From assembly GCA_000708835.1 (NCBI GenBank), contig DF237037.1, positions 151,988 to 215,987 on the forward strand: DNA of 64,000 nt, written 5' to 3'. Shown here one piece after another: positions 22,301 to 31,502 of the stretch. The stretch comes from Klebsormidium nitens (Eukaryota; Streptophyta; Klebsormidiophyceae; Klebsormidiales; Klebsormidiaceae). How positions within the stretch are numbered: the first letter of the stretch is position 1; every line of letters starts with the position of its first letter. The position numbers and the translations under genes are program-made. The notes below the pieces were generated by a model, which made no database searches, was not told the origin of the DNA, and saw only the letters and a program-made list of their open reading frames with translations.

Positions 22301-23051
22301 CAACCGGTCCTTTTTCTTTCCAAGCTTCTTTGCTGCTCGGCAACTTTCCAGGATGTAAGTTGCGAGTCCCTGCAAAAGCAGCGGTGGACATGACGCGTGT
22401 CCGAATGCGGGATGCCGTCGGTACTGACACGTGTCGTGCGTCGTGAAGGTGCTGGAGCTGGACGGCTGCTGTCCGATGTGTTCCGCGCGGCTGGATCCGT
22501 CCGCGCTGCAACTGGTGAGCGGAACGTTCGTTGTCTTTTCCTGTGTTACGTTGTCTCGATAATCCATCGCAGACTGTTGGCGCGCTGCTCCATGCTTGGA
22601 CCGGGGCCTTTGCGGCTACCTCTCCCAAGACGTTTCGGTTTCTTTCTCTAAGACCACCAAACGGCGAGATTGTTATGGTAGTAATCGTGTGTATTGTTCT
22701 GCATCTGTGATTATCCGATCTATTCGCTGTCAGCTCGATATAGTGGATCCCGTCAAGTATCATAGCCCATTTCAAGGCAATGCAGGCTTTCGCAGATCTG
22801 ACGTTAGCCGCTCATTAAACAACGCTTCGCAAGCTTCAAAGACAAACCCTCGTGTCCATCTCAGGAATATCAGGACCGAAGATACTACCAACTCCAGAGC
22901 GAGCGCTGTGTCCTCCCAGAGTCGTCGTGCCACGTGCTCTTACTCTTTTCAGTTCAGTTCGCCGCCTCTTCGGCGCCTCAGACTGGTCCTCTCTCTCTGC
23001 AGTTGGCCAATCCTCTGGCGGGCCTCAGGAAGAATGCCTGACGCCCCGTGA
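7388..23051 (+). CDS. IFT144: Intraflagellar transport protein IFT144 (WDR19), IFT-A complex
   Basis: A WD40/TPR subunit of IFT-A, which drives retrograde intraflagellar transport and membrane-protein entry into cilia. Exons: 7388-7390, 7734-7832, 8380-8540, 9178-9340, 9752-9880, 10163-10240, 10468-10587, 11091-11216, 11733-11834, 12317-12529, 12950-13123, 13857-14609, 15143-15400, 15938-16231, 16652-16780, 17217-17452, 18133-18355, 18714-18893, 19344-19501, 20964-21122, 21720-21972, 22449-22514 and, tentatively, 22734-23051. Phases are consistent throughout and give about 1460 residues (human WDR19 is about 1340). Exons 1-12 form the WD40 part ([11 protein letters not shown] in exon 5), exons 13-20 the TPR part ([40 protein letters not shown]), and exons 21-22 a C-terminal zinc-ribbon-like part with CPHC, CPSC, CPEC and CPMC pairs. 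Exon 1 codes only the ATG. About ten residues expected between exons 12 and 13 were not found. The last exon is poorly conserved; read-through of exon 22 would instead stop at 22562. Confidence 0.96.
8169..8396 (+). repeat. Four 57-bp tandem copies spanning the acceptor of IFT144 exon 3
   Basis: Units at 8169-8225, 8226-8282, 8283-8339 and 8340-8396 are all exactly 57 bp and start with CTTATGCA. Each carries CTGCAG followed by an exon-3-like start. Only the fourth unit continues into conserved exon 3 sequence (acceptor 8377-8379, exon from 8380). In the exon frame, unit 3 contains a TAA, so an upstream acceptor would truncate the protein. Confidence 0.93.
8995..9110 (+). repeat. Decayed copy of the 5' part of IFT144 exon 4
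   Basis: The segment around 9019 (CTGCTGTATGCGCCAGCGAC) matches exon 4 at 9188, about 169 bp downstream, and stays alignable for some 70 bases with many substitutions. It lies in intron 3. Confidence 0.85.
12005..12370 (+). repeat. Tandem copy of the intron 9 end plus the start of IFT144 exon 10
   Basis: The block at about 12005-12178 matches about 12195-12361, offset 184 bp. It includes polypyrimidine tract, acceptor CAG and the first roughly 45 exon bases (GAGATCAAGTCC at 12133 versus GAGATTAAGTCC at 12317). The upstream copy has an extra base after AAGTCCG that breaks the frame, so the downstream copy is the real exon start. Confidence 0.88.
13185..13225 (+). repeat. Possible short copy of the donor end of IFT144 exon 11
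   Basis: TTCAGGAGGTGCGCTT at about 13206 resembles the exon 11 donor context TCCAGGAGGTGCGCTT, which ends the exon at 13123. The match is short, so chance or a simpler origin cannot be excluded. Confidence 0.4.
15466..15516 (+). repeat. Copy of the donor end of IFT144 exon 13
   Basis: GCAGTGGGAC at 15488, followed by CTAGGTGAGGAGG, repeats GCAGTGGGAC at 15388 followed by CAGGTGAGG, exactly 100 bp apart. Similarity extends about 20 bases upstream (CTTGAGATGGCGAA versus CTGGAGATGCGGAA). The copy keeps a GTGAGG donor. Confidence 0.82.
17945..18160 (+). repeat. Three copies of the acceptor end of IFT144 exon 17
   Basis: CGCGCAGGCCCGAGGAGGCG followed by TTCGAGCTC occurs three times. The first exon-like base falls at 17952, 18038 and 18133 (spacings 86 and 95 bp). 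Only the third continues into conserved TPR sequence. All three keep a usable CAG acceptor. Confidence 0.93.
19434..19910 (+). repeat. Tandem array of the donor end of IFT144 exon 19, period 110 bp
   Basis: The exon end (ACTCGTACGTGCTGG at 19456 to the donor at 19502) recurs with ACTCGTACGTGCT at 19566 and 19676. There is a badly degraded copy near 19780 and another at 19854. The first two spacings are exactly 110 bp. Several copies keep GGGCGACCACGAGTGAGT, that is, an intact-looking donor. Confidence 0.93.
19990..21005 (+). repeat. Tandem array of the acceptor end of IFT144 exon 20, period 103-116 bp
   Basis: Copies of the C-rich acceptor plus the first 30-40 bases of exon 20 (GTCCGCCGCGCGCATGCTG) begin at 20119, 20234, 20337, 20449, 20735, 20848 and 20964. 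A degraded one lies near 20003, and one or two more may sit in the assembly gap. Only the last (20964) leads into conserved coding sequence. Each copy is preceded by CCCCCAG. Confidence 0.95.
20564..20676. other. Assembly gap (113 N)
   Basis: A run of 113 N falls inside the exon 20 acceptor array. Flanking copies are 286 bp apart across it, about two and a half units, so the true number of copies is unknown. Confidence 0.99.
21150..21215 (+). repeat. Decayed copy of the donor end of IFT144 exon 20
   Basis: TGCGGCCAGAGTACCGG (ending about 21204) mirrors the exon 20 end TGCGCCCCGAGTACCGG (about 21107-21123), offset about 81 bp. In the copy the donor GTGAGT has become GTTGGG. Confidence 0.75.
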
Positions 23052-25098
23052 CGTCAGGATGTCTTGTAAGTTGGCTGCTTCCTGTTGGATAGGCGCACAG
23101 CGGGGAAGCGCAGTCACATTCCAAATCCTTCTCTTCAGGTGGGTTGCTTCCCGGGGAATACTTGCGGAGCGCGATCTTGTCACTTTGTTGTACGTAAATA
23201 AGCGGTGATCCAGCGAAGATGCATGCTTTTGGCCCAGAAAAAGTGCGATGAGCGGGTTCGTAAGTCGGTCTGAGTTCCCGTTGATCCTGCCGGCCCGATA
23301 TCCTCATGCTCTGCATACAGTTTGGAGTCTACGTGTCCTGCGCGGCCACTCACATGGCATCTGATCTGCCCGATCCCAATGGAGAACGGTGTTTTTTGCC
23401 CAAGTCCATGGCCGCAGCAAAGAACGTGTTGAATCGTTTGCCGAGCGAACGGAAACATGCCTGCACTGAAAATTTTATCAGATGCTGCTCTCAGTACATG
23501 ATATGTTGCGCCGCCAAGAATCAATGCCAACACCTACATACGTAGCGCGCTCTAAAGAGATGTATTCTTTGACTTGAACCATCGTTACATGAGCACGCGT
23601 AGCCTTGTCGGAAGCAAGTTTGAGATCGTATCTGCCATATATAATATTCCGATATTATCTGTGATATGACATACACATTGCCATATATAGCGCGCACTGG
23701 TCAAATTTGATCATGATCTACTCACCTCATTTTACATACTACGAAGCCTTACCAAAAACAGTTCGAGCAGCGAGATGATCATTCACATGCAGGCTTGGCG
23801 CCGCAGTAACTCAAATTGTTTCATCCTTAGGCCCCTGGCCGCCCAGGGCGGCTAAAAAGTTGTTAACATTTGAGCGCAGAGCCTGGCATGCGCACCGCAT
23901 GACAATGAGTCGCATGCATGAAAGGGTGTTGTGTGGGCGCACTGCACATGAGCTAGCTGAGCGGAACTTGTGTTGATGCATTTTCCGGTAAATTAAGTTG
24001 CAGTTCTTGCTTGAAGACTCAGAGCAAGCCGTGAGAAGCAAATTAATTCACGAGCAAGTATTGCGAGCATGATTCAAAGATATGCCGCCTTAACGAAATC
24101 TGATAGTGAGCCATGCATGAGACAAAAGATGGGCTGCTACGAGGGTGAGTCGCGAACTGAACATATCAAGATGTGGAAGAAAAATTGGTCAAATGTATCA
24201 ATGCTTAGTTAGGCTTGGGAGTTAGTCAAAAGTCTTGCGAGCTGTTGACGGCTATGGCTGGATTAACTGCATGTGTGTCGATTGCCCTTTTGACCCCGGT
24301 CTTGTAGAGCGCAAACCTGACTACAAGTAACAACACCCCAGGCGAACTTATGCGAGAAGTTTCATCAAATGCCTAACGCTAACCATCTGATTCTGCAGAA
24401 GGCTAGCTAAGTTGGCGCACGCTCTATCAGGATCGGGAACCGAGTCCCTGCCTGCAATCAAAATGCGAGCACCGTATGCAAAAGCTTGTTACTATGGTAC
24501 AACTGGGTTAGGGACGCTTGACCCAGTGACAAACGAGGACTGCCGCTGCCTCACAGTTTTGACTCCATTCCCCCAACTCGCGCAGACTTCCTACCCCTAC
24601 GCGTGCAGATAAGTAACCGGTCTTTGCAGACCCCAAGTCTCTACGCGTGCAGATCACTACTCTCCCTACGCGTGCGAATAAAGTAAGCGTGCAAATCAAG
24701 TAAAGCGTGCCACAACACTATGCGTGCAAGTAACGTAAAGCGTGCAAGTAAACTAAGCGTGCAATAAACTACTTTCCCTGCGCGTGCAAACAAACTCCTG
24801 TCCCTGCGCGAGCAAATAGACTACATTCCCTGCGCGTGCAAAGAAAGCTATAACTCTTCCTACGCGTGCGAAAGTAAGCTCCAAAGGGGTCTTGGAAGTC
24901 CCCGTTTTCCTACGCGTGCAAGTCTCCAAACTGGTCTTTGCAGACCATCTATCCCTGCGCGTGCGATTTCTGCAGCGAAGCGAGGGAGCGGGCAGCCAAA
25001 CTGCGAAGGTCCGGAACAGTCGAGTCTAGTTCTCCTTTCAATTCCTCGTCGCGAAGTGACTATTCCGTTCAGCTCAAGTGACGAGTAGTTCCGCTGCT
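23052..25098. other. Intergenic spacer between convergent IFT144 and HD-Zip genes
   Basis: IFT144 ends near 23051 on the plus strand and the HD-Zip gene ends at 25099 on the minus strand, so both 3' untranslated regions fall here. I recognise no other gene. A short A/T-rich stretch with repeated ATAT lies near 23635-23690. The right half carries the GCGTGC minisatellite listed separately. Confidence 0.6.
24595..24970. repeat. Irregular minisatellite with GCGTGC core
   Basis: About fourteen copies of a short motif, roughly CCCTRCGCGTGCAAATAA, occur between 24600 and 24965 at irregular 16-50 bp spacing. Some are shortened to AAGCGTGCAA. One copy (near 24806) reads GCGCGAGCAA. The array lies 130-500 bp beyond the stop of the HD-Zip gene on its 3' side. 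Confidence 0.88.
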
Positions 25099-27438
25099 TC
25101 ACTGACCCTCTCGGTCCTTGTTTTTGGGCCGTGCCTTTCCGCCCAGGTTAAAACCGCCCATCAAACTGCCACTCGTGCTGCTGCCAGCTGTCGAACTCCC
25201 GCTTCCGACCGCCCAGAGCCAGTTACCGAGCGAGGGGCTCGGCGCGCGCATCGGGAAGCTTGCGGTGGCGGCCGCGACAGCGGCCGGCGCACCCTCCGAG
25301 TATCCGAACGCGTCCGCTCCCGGGGGGTACGGGTGGTCGAGCGGATCGACTGCGACCGGCCCCCCCGTGAAAACTTCGCGGAACGCCTCGTCGAGGGTCA
25401 TGTCCCCGGTTAAGGCGGGCGGGAAAAGGCGGTTCGTGGGGTCCAGCTGACCGGGGTAAGGGGCGGTAAACCCGGTTCGAGGAACCGGGGTTTCGTGGGG
25501 GGTTAGTCTGGCTGTAATATCGGACGCAGGTAGGGGCAACGGGGCCAGGATCGACGGTAAACGGGCCGGGCGGTTAACCCCCGGAAAACTCGCCGGGATT
25601 TGCGAAACCTCCGGGAAGGGAGTCGTGGGTACCGCGGGGGGTGACGTCAGCAGCGACCGGGCGTACTGCGACGCGAAGGTCGGGAGTTCCGGGGCGGAAA
25701 CCCCCGGGCGGAACGGGTCCGAACGGAAGTTCGGCAGGGCGGCCAGCTGTGGCGGACTGGGGGCCCGCTGGGCGCCCGGCGAGAACGGCCGCTCGCGCTT
25801 GGGGATGAGCAGTGTCGCGATTCCACTGGGGGGTTCCGGTGAGGCGCGTTTGCCCCCCCTCTTGGCTGTGCGAGTTTCCTCACGCGCGTCTGGAATGCGG
25901 AGGGGGGTGATGTCGATTTCACCGGAACGGGGGGTCGCCGCAGGCCCTGTGGCTGACCCCCGGGAGGTGGTCGGGAGCGGGGGACAGTTGGCGTGCTCTG
26001 CTCGGATTGCGTTTAACTGGGCAGGAAGAAAACAGAAAGGATAGGGTCAGAAGGAATCGAAGCGTCGTAGTAACTCCCGTTTCCCTCAGTGCTATCGAAG
26101 ATGCACAGTGCTGAAAGTTGTCACCGGTTTGTCGCAGACGAAGCTACGGAGGCCGAAAGCGTGCTCCCCAGCTCCCCAAACGAAGACTGCATCGAAAGAA
26201 CACACTAGTAGATTGTGCGAGAACAGTCAGGCCCCGCACAAGCTGTACTAGCACGACCTCAGCACGGCAATCCGGCGATGGAAAAGAAACTGGATCGAGC
26301 GCAAGAACTCTAGAGACCGACGACAGAGACTCCGCGGATCGAGCGCAAGTACTCTAGAGACAGGCAACAGAGACTCCGCGGAAAAGAAAGTCACAAACCC
26401 ACTATCTTACAAACCCGAAAACGAACCCCACCAACCCAATAACCAAACCCACCTCGTGCCGCAACTGCTGGTTCTCTAGGTACGCCAAATCCAGGCGGCG
26501 CTTCATGACGTCAAAGTCCTCTTTGAGCTGGCGGGCGCGCTGACGCGTGCGCCTGTTGTGGAACCAGCTCGCAATCTGGTTCTGCGGGACGCCGAACTCT
26601 CGTGCGATAGCCGCGCGCGTCTCTGCAAACCAGGTTTTATACAGGTTTAGCACTGGCTTCCCTTTTGTTACTTCCGAGCTACAGTATCCTATTTTGCTTG
26701 TGGCCTTCTTTTCAAAGTCATGTGCAACTGCTGTGTGCACCTTTGTAGGCTAATCTCATCGTTCTGACGTCATCGCTGATCATAGCAGTCGTAATCTAGC
26801 GTTTCGCAACGGAGTGGTTGCTTCTCTAACCTTCCCAGATCCCAAGTAGGCTTTCCTTCCCACAGTTGCTAATCGTGCACTTCAAAGCCGTCCTCTGTTC
26901 AGCTTCTACTGTTTAACCCACCCTCTTCAAACCGCCCTACACCTGCTGCGGTTCATTGATACCAAAAGCTTTCGGAACACCATTTTTACCAGCTCGAGTT
27001 GGCCTAACCAGCCTATCTTAACCCGACCACTCACCCGTCGGCGGCCCGGTCGGCTCCTTCTGAAAGATCCGCTCTAGTTCCTGCACCTGCGCCTCCGTCA
27101 GCCGCTTCCGCTTCTCCCCCCCCTCCGGATCCTCCCCAATGCCCCCCCCGGGCTCTCCCCCCCACTCTGGCTGTCCGAAAGCTCCGTCCGAAGGCTCTGC
27201 TCAGCCGTCAGACGCGTTGGCGTGGACGCCGTCCGAAAGCCCATCTCAACCGTCGATCTCAACGGCCCAGATGCCGTACGCGGGAGTTGCTCAGTGGGCG
27301 GTTTGACCGGCGCCGATGTGGGCACCAGGGGGGTTTTCGGGGACGGCACGCGCGGGGGGGGCTGAGGAACCCCCTGAAGCGAGGTGAGGAGCTCCTCGAG
27401 GGCCTCGGGCGATGTGAGCCCCTCGGTGATTTCTGCAG
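25099..27438 (-). CDS. Homeodomain-leucine zipper (HD-Zip I/II-like) transcription factor, 5' end incomplete
   Basis: A nuclear DNA-binding dimer of the HD-Zip type, a family typical of streptophytes. Exons found: about 27438-27035, 26622-26453 and 26016-25099 (stop). The first ends with the N-terminal arm and helix 1 of the homeodomain (KRKRLTEAQVQELERIFQ). The second carries helices 2-3 (QIASWFHNRRTRQ) running straight into a leucine zipper (LKEDFDVMKRRLDLAYLEN). The third continues the zipper (LNAIRAEHANC), then a long Pro/Ser-rich tail ending near a Gly/Ser stretch. Phases match. The first exon's acidic/proline N-terminal frame (beginning EITEGLTSPEALEELL) and the homeodomain frame differ by one base within three runs of seven or eight G. 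This probably reflects a homopolymer error. The start codon exon lies further upstream and was not found. Base-contacting positions are unusual (see findings). Confidence 0.9.
26292..26379. repeat. Two-copy 44-bp tandem repeat in the HD-Zip intron
   Basis: Units 26292-26335 and 26336-26379 begin GGATCGAGCGCAAG and end AGAGACTCCGC, with only a few substitutions between them. They lie in the intron between the two leucine-zipper exons. Confidence 0.92.
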
Positions 27439-27439
27439 G

Positions 27440-30400
27440 GTTATGAAGCTGGTTAGCACCGACTTGGAAACCTGAGCTTTAACCCAGGTGGTTCTGCGTA
27501 CCTTCTTCTTGAACTGGCGTCGCATAGCTCAGTCACAGTGAACCCGCAGAATTCGCCCCCGAGGTGCGGCGAGCCTTGACAGTATTGCAATTGACAGCGG
27601 CAATTCAGGGTTTCGATCTTGTTATCTAACAATGCTGTGACCGTAGCCATGGATGAGCAGGCAGCTTTGTTGCTCTTGATCAGCAATCGGTTGATGTGAG
27701 CTTTCTGGGGCTGGGCAGCTTGTAAGCTGGCTCACTTGTGGAGCTAGAAGCTGCTCAGGCCTTTACGTAGCACCACCTTCAGTCCGGTAAACTTTTGCAA
27801 TTCTAGCTCCGCAGCAAAAACCTGTCACTTTAAGGTGCACAGCACTGGAGCCCAACACTGTGGTGCTTTTTGCCAGCTGAGAATGTCATCATAAGGTGAA
27901 GGTTGCGGTCGAGGGTGGTCGGTTTCCGAGGAGAACTCCCTTATTAGAAGGAATTTACCATAGGGAACCGAGAAGCCCATGAGAAAACTCACCATCAATG
28001 TCCATGCCATGACCACCACTCATACCGAACCCCGGCAGGTCGTCCCACCCCGTGTGAAAAAGCCCGATTGCGAGCTCCAGCTTGACGTGAATAGGCCCGC
28101 AGCTGGCGCCAGCTCAGCGGTGCCAGTGTGCGCGCAGTGCCGAGGATGGTGTGAACAGGCGCCACTTTCTGTTGGGCGCGTTTTTTTGTATGCAATGTTG
28201 CTAGATTTATTCAAGAAAGGTCATCCAGTGGGCAGCTGACAAATGCTGGCAACACGCTGAGCATATATGAGTAGTGGGCATAAGAGGCGAAAGCAGTCCC
28301 CGGGCTTTCTGCGCTTTTGAAATCACAGGCGTCTGTGAATTGGCGTGGGTTTTGCGCGCTAGACTGGACAGCTGAATGTTGCAGTCCGGAAAATGGGTGC
28401 CCTTGTCAAAGCCTCTGTGCTCTGTTGATTCAATGTGCGAAGCGCTGCACCGGAGTTCTGGACTCATACGAAGGTTTCAAAGCTGTTCACATCATCTTTC
28501 AAAGTCTGCTTCCAGACCAATTGTCACCTTCTGGTCTGAGTTTGTCGACTATTTCTGGTGATATTTCGCAGCTGCTCTTGCAAAGCGAGCTGCAAATGTA
28601 TGCTGCGGAAATCTACGAATCCGGGCGTTCTTGTATACTGAGAAGTTTGTGGCGGCAAAGTAGGTGTAATCTTCAAAGGAAGAGGCTAGAGTAAGTAGAG
28701 TTTATCAGAGTGCAGATCTGACAACTGAATGTCTCTGAGAACAGCCTGCAGAGGCCGCAGACAAATGTTTAACGTGGATTAGAATGTGCATGCAGAGCAC
28801 AGACAGCGAGATGCTCTCAGTATCTCCATAGTTACTTTGGGCCTGACTCGAAAACTCTTCCCATCATTCGTAACACGTGCATTATGCACCTCTGAATTAA
28901 CGTGTCAATACCACCCTGGCAGAAAGTAACTGTCTCCCCACGTGGGAAGTTGAATACTTGCGATTGAATCTCACTCTCGGCCAATCAAATCAGCCGAAAG
29001 CTGACGCTGACTACAGTTGACCCCAGTAGTATCGTGACTCGCACATTAAAATTTGGAAGTGAATGTAGTCAACACGTGGTTGCTGAATTACATCATACGC
29101 TTTCTTTACCGGTAAGGTAATGGTATTCAAAATGTACCAGCACGGAATACCGGCATCCGTATGGCCGACATTCTTAGTACTTACCAGCATGGTTCTGTTG
29201 ACGGTGTTTGACCAGCACGATTGCTTGGACGCCTTTGTGCCCAGCCTAGATACAATTAGACCCTACGGCATGTCCCTTCAACTAGTATCCGACGACGCAG
29301 ACGTGGTACAAGTTGCGAATTGACCACCCTGACCGTCGGATAGGTCACGGCTCAAACCGTCCAAGTCCAACCGAACCAGACGGTGTCAAAGCGTGGATGC
29401 TGTTGGTCAGTTCTCAAAGTTGACACTCGGTATCCACCCTGAACCGGCCAAGGCAATCTGTAAATGTATAAAGAGCAACCGCCAGGAAGCCTTTCTGACC
29501 GGGGGAACGTGAATTTTGACGACCGTTCAGCCGTTCGGTACAAAACGGCGCGCGCCGTCTGCCAGATGCAAGGCCAATTCGCGAGGCGTTCTAATAAACG
29601 TCAACGGGGCTGTCTCCTCAGGGACTTGAACCGGTGTATATTTCTCCTTCACTAGCTGGCCCTTCAGTAGCTTCTGGCAGTTCTGGCCCTGGCCCGCCTG
29701 GGCCTTCTCTCTTGTCGATCGTCCAAGTTCACATGTACCCTGGCAACTGAACTAGTAGGGAGAGTGGCGTGAAAGCCCATTGTCGCTTTGCAGTGCATGC
29801 AGCTTGTGGCTCGAGCTTGTGGCGCCCACCAGTTTCGCCTTGTGAGCGGAGCCAAAATGTAAATGAAAGCATACTATTGCAGGGGTGATCATAAAGTAAG
29901 AACCCTTTGGTGCGTCTTCTTGCGCTTCCAGCTATAGTAATAGTGAAGCCTGCACGTCGCTCGTCTGTCGCATCAAGGTGAAAGTCTCATCAGCTCGTGT
30001 TCAAAGCCTGGAACCTTCACAAGGATATGAAAGGCAATGCTGGTCGCAATTGTTAGTCTTTGGTCTGTGTCGGTGATTGGGAGAAATGGCACAAGGAGCT
30101 TACCAGCTTGCTCAATCTTACATCCATAACTCGACCACGTGGGGTCGATCGCTCAAAGGGCAGACCACCTTTGGGCTGCTAGATCCAAGCCATCAAACAT
30201 GTCTTCAATTAGGGTTTGGCAATCGGTTACCCGTGCCAATACATAGTCATCGGCAAATTCTCCTTTCTCAATGCATGCAAACGATTACAGCGTTTGGAAA
30301 AGAATGCAGAGGCTCTAATGGAACGCAGAAAAGTCTGTGGGTTGAAAGCGGAAGAAAAAAAGGGGCGGTGAAAACCAGCGCGTTGGGTTCAGACGTGGGG

Positions 30401-31420
30401 GCGGAAGCAGGAGTGTCGAGGCCCCCATGCAAGAGCAATCTGGGTTGCTTTCTGGGCAGCGATGTGGAAAGCGATGATGAATCGAGTATCCCCCGTCCGG
30501 TGAGCAAACAATCCAATCTCCTGCCTGATTCTAGCATGTGGAATGTAGAAAGGATTCTGCCATAAAAAGCATTGCCACCAATGCAAGATAGACTTTGATA
30601 GTAAGTTCGTCCTCAAAGAAAAGTAAAACAATCCCTTTCACAGAGGAGCAGAGTTCTGAATGCTTGCACTTGATGGGGCACCCTCGCTTGGCCATGATAA
30701 GTAGGCTATGAAACCTCAGAGTGAAAAAGAAAACGCCGCCCTTTTGAACTTTTCATAAGAGGGAGGTTGTATTGGACGAGCTCTTATAGCTCTCTAACAC
30801 AAAGGTTTCAAGGTTGTGGTCAGCAAGAGGCGCCCATGTTTTGCCAGGACTTGTGTATGCCTGGTGTGTTAGGAGTCGTTATTTGGTATGGTGGCGCGAG
30901 TTTTTACCTTACATTTCAATCCGTTATGTGCTGCTTCAGACTTGATAGATCTTGCAATTAGTGCTCGCTTTGTCAGTGCCTCTTGACCAACAAATATCAA
31001 AAGCTTCCCATGTTGTGCCCCCAAACTGGCTCCGAATGGAGTCAAGCTGCAACATTTGAAAATTGTTGACCTGACATCAAGAAAAACAGCTACATGGCAG
31101 AATTTGAGAAGCGTGATGCCAGGTTTAGTCAAAACGGCCAATCGAAAGTCTGTCTAAGCCACCTGGCGCTTTGTCCAACATCTCTCAAAGCTGAAGGGGA
31201 TCAAGTCCAACGCTAAGGTCTTTGCCTGCCCGCTACTGGAGTGTGCTTGTCAAGCTTCATTGTAAGCGCTGGGAATTTGTGAGAGGAAAAGAAAACCGCG
31301 CTGATGCTTTCCCGACACCTAACATCAACCTGTGAACTTTTGAAACTAGATTGGTGCACCCTCTTGCTCCTCAGCTTTCCTGCTATGTTTCCATTTTGAT
31401 GCCAGATTACGTAGTAATTC
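27440..31420. other. Long interval with no gene recognised; should hold the HD-Zip 5' exon and promoter
   Basis: Exon 2 of the HD-Zip gene opens with an acceptor at about 27439-27441 on the minus strand, so its first exon and promoter must lie here. I could not identify them. Other open frames (for example 28317-28694 and 30077-30565 on the plus strand) show no recognisable domain and no supporting splice structure. A telo-box-like ATTAGGGTTT occurs near 30208. The right end must contain the promoter of the creatininase gene. Confidence 0.5.
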
Positions 31421-31502
31421 ATTGTTTAGGTTGAGTCTACAATTGCTGTGGGGGGAAGAAACACAGAAGGATAAAGCAAGGAACGGCCGTGACTTTGTTC
31501 GC

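Noticed and set aside
28317-28694. 125-codon open frame, plus strand
   Set aside because: No recognisable motif, Cys/Ser-rich composition of random type and no splice context.
30077-30565. 162-codon open frame, plus strand
   Set aside because: Low similarity to anything I know, no domain motif, and an overlapping antisense frame of similar quality. Not supported as a gene.
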